Source: JBAZUK01 sp041661445
Lineage (GTDB): Bacteria > Chlamydiota > Chlamydiia > Chlamydiales > SM23-39
Direction: 5' to 3'
DNA: 6,448 bases
Assembly: GCA_041661445.1 (NCBI GenBank)
Contig: JBAZUK010000010.1
Span: 1-6,448, forward strand
Both the position numbers and the translations under genes were made by a program. Below are positions 4,983-6,448 of this stretch, piece after piece. Under the pieces are notes generated by a model. That model was not told the origin of the DNA, searched no databases, and saw only the letters and a program-made list of their open reading frames with translations. The first letter of the stretch is position 1. Every line of letters starts with the position of its first letter.

Positions 4983-6260
4983 TTATTTTTCCAGCATCCA
5001 GCGCCAAACTGGCATTATTGTTATTTCCTTGCCGTCCTTTTCCATTATATCACTTTCACCATAAGTGAGAAGCGTCCCTTTTTTCATTTTTAATTCCTCC
5101 ATTGCGGAAACTAAACTTTTTATTTCTCTGTTGCGTGTGTCTTCTTCTGCGACACTCCATGAAACCTGAATCAACTCCTTATCTTTCCTCTTATTTATAG
5201 AAAAAAAATCAACTTCCTTCCCATCTTTCGTCTTATAATAATACAAACTATTTTCTCTTAATTTTAATTCCAAAAAAACTGCGTTTTCCAAAACCCGCCC
5301 CCGATCTTCCGATAATTTAAAACTGGCATTTTTAGCGAGAGCGACATCAATAGCATAAAATTTCTTAAAGGCCTTCTGCTGTTTTTTTAGAGAAAAAGAA
5401 AATTGCGCCAAGTCAAAAAGCAAAAATGAATTCTTGAAATATTCCATATAGGTTGAAACTGTTTCAAATGAAAGATTAAAATTATTTTTTAATGACTCCA
5501 TAGTCACAATCTTTGCCGAATTAGTCAGCAGAAAAACAGCCATCTTTTCCAGCATTGCGCGATCCCTCACTTCATAACGCGCCATGATGTCTTTTTCTAA
5601 AATATCAAAAAAATAATTTTTTAATAGCTCATGGTTCTTTTGCAAAACGGCTTCGGGAAATCCTCCCCATTCCAGATATTCGTCGAACTTTTTCTGCAAA
5701 AATTTATCCCTAACGACAATATCTTTTTTGCTTTTCACTTTCACTTTCTCAAAATCCAGGAATTCAGCGAATGAAAGTGGAAAAACATAATACGATAAAT
5801 GCCTTCCGGTTATAAGTGTTGCTAATTCCCTGCTTAAAAGCTTGGAAGAAGAACCGGTTATGAATATTTTAAAATTTCCGTCATCCCTTAATTTTCTTAT
5901 CGCCTTTTCCCAATTTTTTATTTCTTGTATTTCATCAAGAAAAAGGTATTTGACATTAGCATTGAAATACTCGCGATACACATCCACAAACTCTTCTATT
6001 ATCTGGGGATCGTTATTTTCAACAAAAAAAGGGTCTTCAAAATTAAGATATAAAAATTCATCCTTGAGTTTGAGTTTTTTTATGATTAATTTTAAAACGG
6101 AAGATTTTCCGCTTCGCCTAGGTCCGACTAGATCAACTATCTCCTTGCTCTTAAAATCAACTGCATTCAAAACAGCCCTTTCAAAAAGATTATTTTTCAG
6201 GGCGCTTTTTTGCCAAAAATCGATTACTTTCACTAATTGTTCCTTATTATCTATTTTCAT
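4983..6260 (-). CDS. AAA_14/DUF4143 family P-loop ATPase
   Basis: A complete 425-residue member of the AAA_14-DUF4143 family, abundant in Patescibacteria and archaea and still poorly understood. The Walker A motif is GPRRSGKS (46-53), Walker B is YLFLDEIQ (105-112), and ITGSSSKLLSRELATLITGR (134-153) is the sensor region that typifies the family. VFPLSFAEFLDF (159-170) begins the lid. The DUF4143 half ends in a PD-(D/E)xK-like fold: LENAVFLELKL, then GKEVDFF and ELIQVSWS, where the usual 'EVK' lysine is not in place, so nuclease activity is doubtful. I chose the ATG at 6260; a longer in-frame version would have to start at a TTG (6296) inside the upstream stub. There is no Shine-Dalgarno sequence, but a TATAAT lies 12 nt before the ATG, so a nearly leaderless mRNA is possible. 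A terminator follows. Proposed roles include defence, toxin-antitoxin-like and maintenance functions; none can be shown here. Confidence 0.92.
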   Translation of the reverse strand: MKIDNKEQLVKVIDFWQKSALKNNLFERAVLNAVDFKSKEIVDLVGPRRSGKSSVLKLIIKKLKLKDEFLYLNFEDPFFVENNDPQIIEEFVDVYREYFNANVKYLFLDEIQEIKNWEKAIRKLRDDGNFKIFITGSSSKLLSRELATLITGRHLSYYVFPLSFAEFLDFEKVKVKSKKDIVVRDKFLQKKFDEYLEWGGFPEAVLQKNHELLKNYFFDILEKDIMARYEVRDRAMLEKMAVFLLTNSAKIVTMESLKNNFNLSFETVSTYMEYFKNSFLLFDLAQFSFSLKKQQKAFKKFYAIDVALAKNASFKLSEDRGRVLENAVFLELKLRENSLYYYKTKDGKEVDFFSINKRKDKELIQVSWSVAEEDTRNREIKSLVSAMEELKMKKGTLLTYGESDIMEKDGKEITIMPVWRWMLEK

Positions 6261-6272
6261 AAGATATAGTTT

Positions 6273-6278
6273 ATTATA
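6273..6278 (-). promoter_or_regulatory. Possible -10 element of a near-leaderless ATPase promoter
   Basis: TATAAT lies on the minus strand 12 nt before the ATPase ATG, so transcription would begin about 5 nt before the start codon. No good -35 is found at 16-18 bp; a TTGACT nearby is only 12 bp away. Perfect -10 hexamers are common by chance in such AT-rich DNA. Confidence 0.3.
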
Positions 6279-6292
6279 AATATAGATTTTAG

Positions 6293-6358
6293 TCAAATAT
6301 TGTTTACTATAATTTTCCAGATTTTTCTGCCTTTAAATATGGCGATATTTGTATTCAT
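6293..6358 (-). pseudogene. 5' stub of a BRO-N family gene
   Basis: A 21-codon frame starts at an ATG preceded by AGGA at 8 nt and reads MNTNIAIFKGRKIWKII, then VNNI and a TGA. This resembles the opening of BRO-N (phage antirepressor-like) proteins common in Patescibacteria, which begin 'IAIFKGKKIRKTIHNNEWWFS'. The frame ends where the conserved Glu-Trp-Trp should appear, and the following sequence is the leader of the ATPase gene. The rest of the domain is not in the window. The match is short and from memory of the family, so it is a tentative call. Confidence 0.45.
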
Positions 6359-6367
6359 ATTTCATTT

Positions 6368-6404
6368 CCTAAAGCTAAGCTTTAGAAAAGTTTCGTAAAA
6401 GTCT
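6368..6404. repeat. Dispersed hairpin repeat, copy C
   Basis: On the plus strand ctaaagc, taa, gctttag makes a perfect 7-bp stem with a 3-nt loop, followed by aaaagtttcgtaaaagt. It matches copy A at 4135-4171 over about 37 nt with compensating changes in the stem. It sits between an orphan ribosome-binding site and the BRO-N-like stub, and its arm supplies the AGGA before that stub. Confidence 0.5.
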
Positions 6405-6412
6405 TGCCTTTC

Positions 6413-6448
6413 CCTCCTCTTAAATTATTGCCTATATTTTACCACAAA
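6413..6448 (-). promoter_or_regulatory. Promoter -10 region and orphan Shine-Dalgarno sequence at the right edge
   Basis: On the minus strand TGTGGTAAAATATAGG contains an extended -10 (TGG plus TAAAAT, 6441-6436); any -35 would lie outside the window. About 18 nt downstream is a perfect AGGAGG (6418-6413), but no ATG, GTG or TTG follows it at a usable distance. The next start codon is that of the BRO-N-like stub, beyond the hairpin repeat. Confidence 0.45.

Noticed and set aside
5842..6279. A 145-codon plus-strand open frame
   Set aside because: It lies wholly antisense to the ATPase gene, whose Walker motifs are in the minus frame, and its product is Ser/Phe/Lys-rich with no recognisable motif.
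1..6448. CRISPR array, tRNA, rRNA or transposase
   Set aside because: No regularly spaced repeats, cloverleaf, rRNA-like stretch or transposase motifs were seen on either strand.

Overview
The window is AT-rich (about a third G+C by eye). Every gene I can support reads on the minus strand, so transcription runs from the right edge to the left. TGA is used as a normal stop (radical SAM, CYTH and NUDIX genes), so this is the standard bacterial code. Short genes, ATGA stop/start overlaps, an AAA_14/DUF4143 ATPase and what looks like the 5' stub of a BRO-N gene together suggest a Candidate Phyla Radiation bacterium (Patescibacteria, Parcubacteria-like) with standard code. This placement is an inference from gene style; there is no rRNA or marker gene here.

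Right part (about 4700-6448): a promoter-like sequence and an orphan Shine-Dalgarno sequence at the edge, a 21-codon BRO-N-like stub, then an intact AAA_14/DUF4143 ATPase ending at a U-tailed terminator. Behind it is a 55-codon start-less open frame, probably the tail of a lost gene, which overlaps by ATGA an intact CYTH-domain (class IV adenylate cyclase/thiamine triphosphatase-like) gene. That gene ends at a second terminator of nearly the same sequence. Imperfect hairpins of one family (wtCCTwAArC-3 nt-GyTTwAGrAAAG) lie beside these genes.

Central part (about 2220-4090): a strong sigma70-type promoter (TTGACA, 17 bp, extended TATTTT), bracketed by a 16/17-nt direct repeat, drives a radical SAM protein with an RRE/PqqD-like N-terminus and a reduced SPASM-like C-terminus. 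It is translationally coupled to a small P-loop nucleotide kinase of the UPF0200/dephospho-CoA-kinase type. The pair ends at a compact element that combines a terminator, a possible internal promoter and the ribosome-binding site of the next gene.

Left part (1-2219): NUDIX hydrolase, an ATP-grasp protein reduced to its N-terminal half, an intact short-chain dehydrogenase, an N-acetylhexosamine-1-kinase-like phosphotransferase that stops just before its catalytic loop, and the first codons of a possible glycosyltransferase. These families fit sugar or glycoconjugate metabolism, but two of the enzymes cannot be catalytically complete as encoded.

The main points of interest are the radical SAM/kinase pair under its own promoter, the overlapping terminator/promoter/RBS before the NUDIX gene, and the repeated pattern of genes cut at domain boundaries. 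I see no CRISPR array, tRNA, rRNA or complete transposase.
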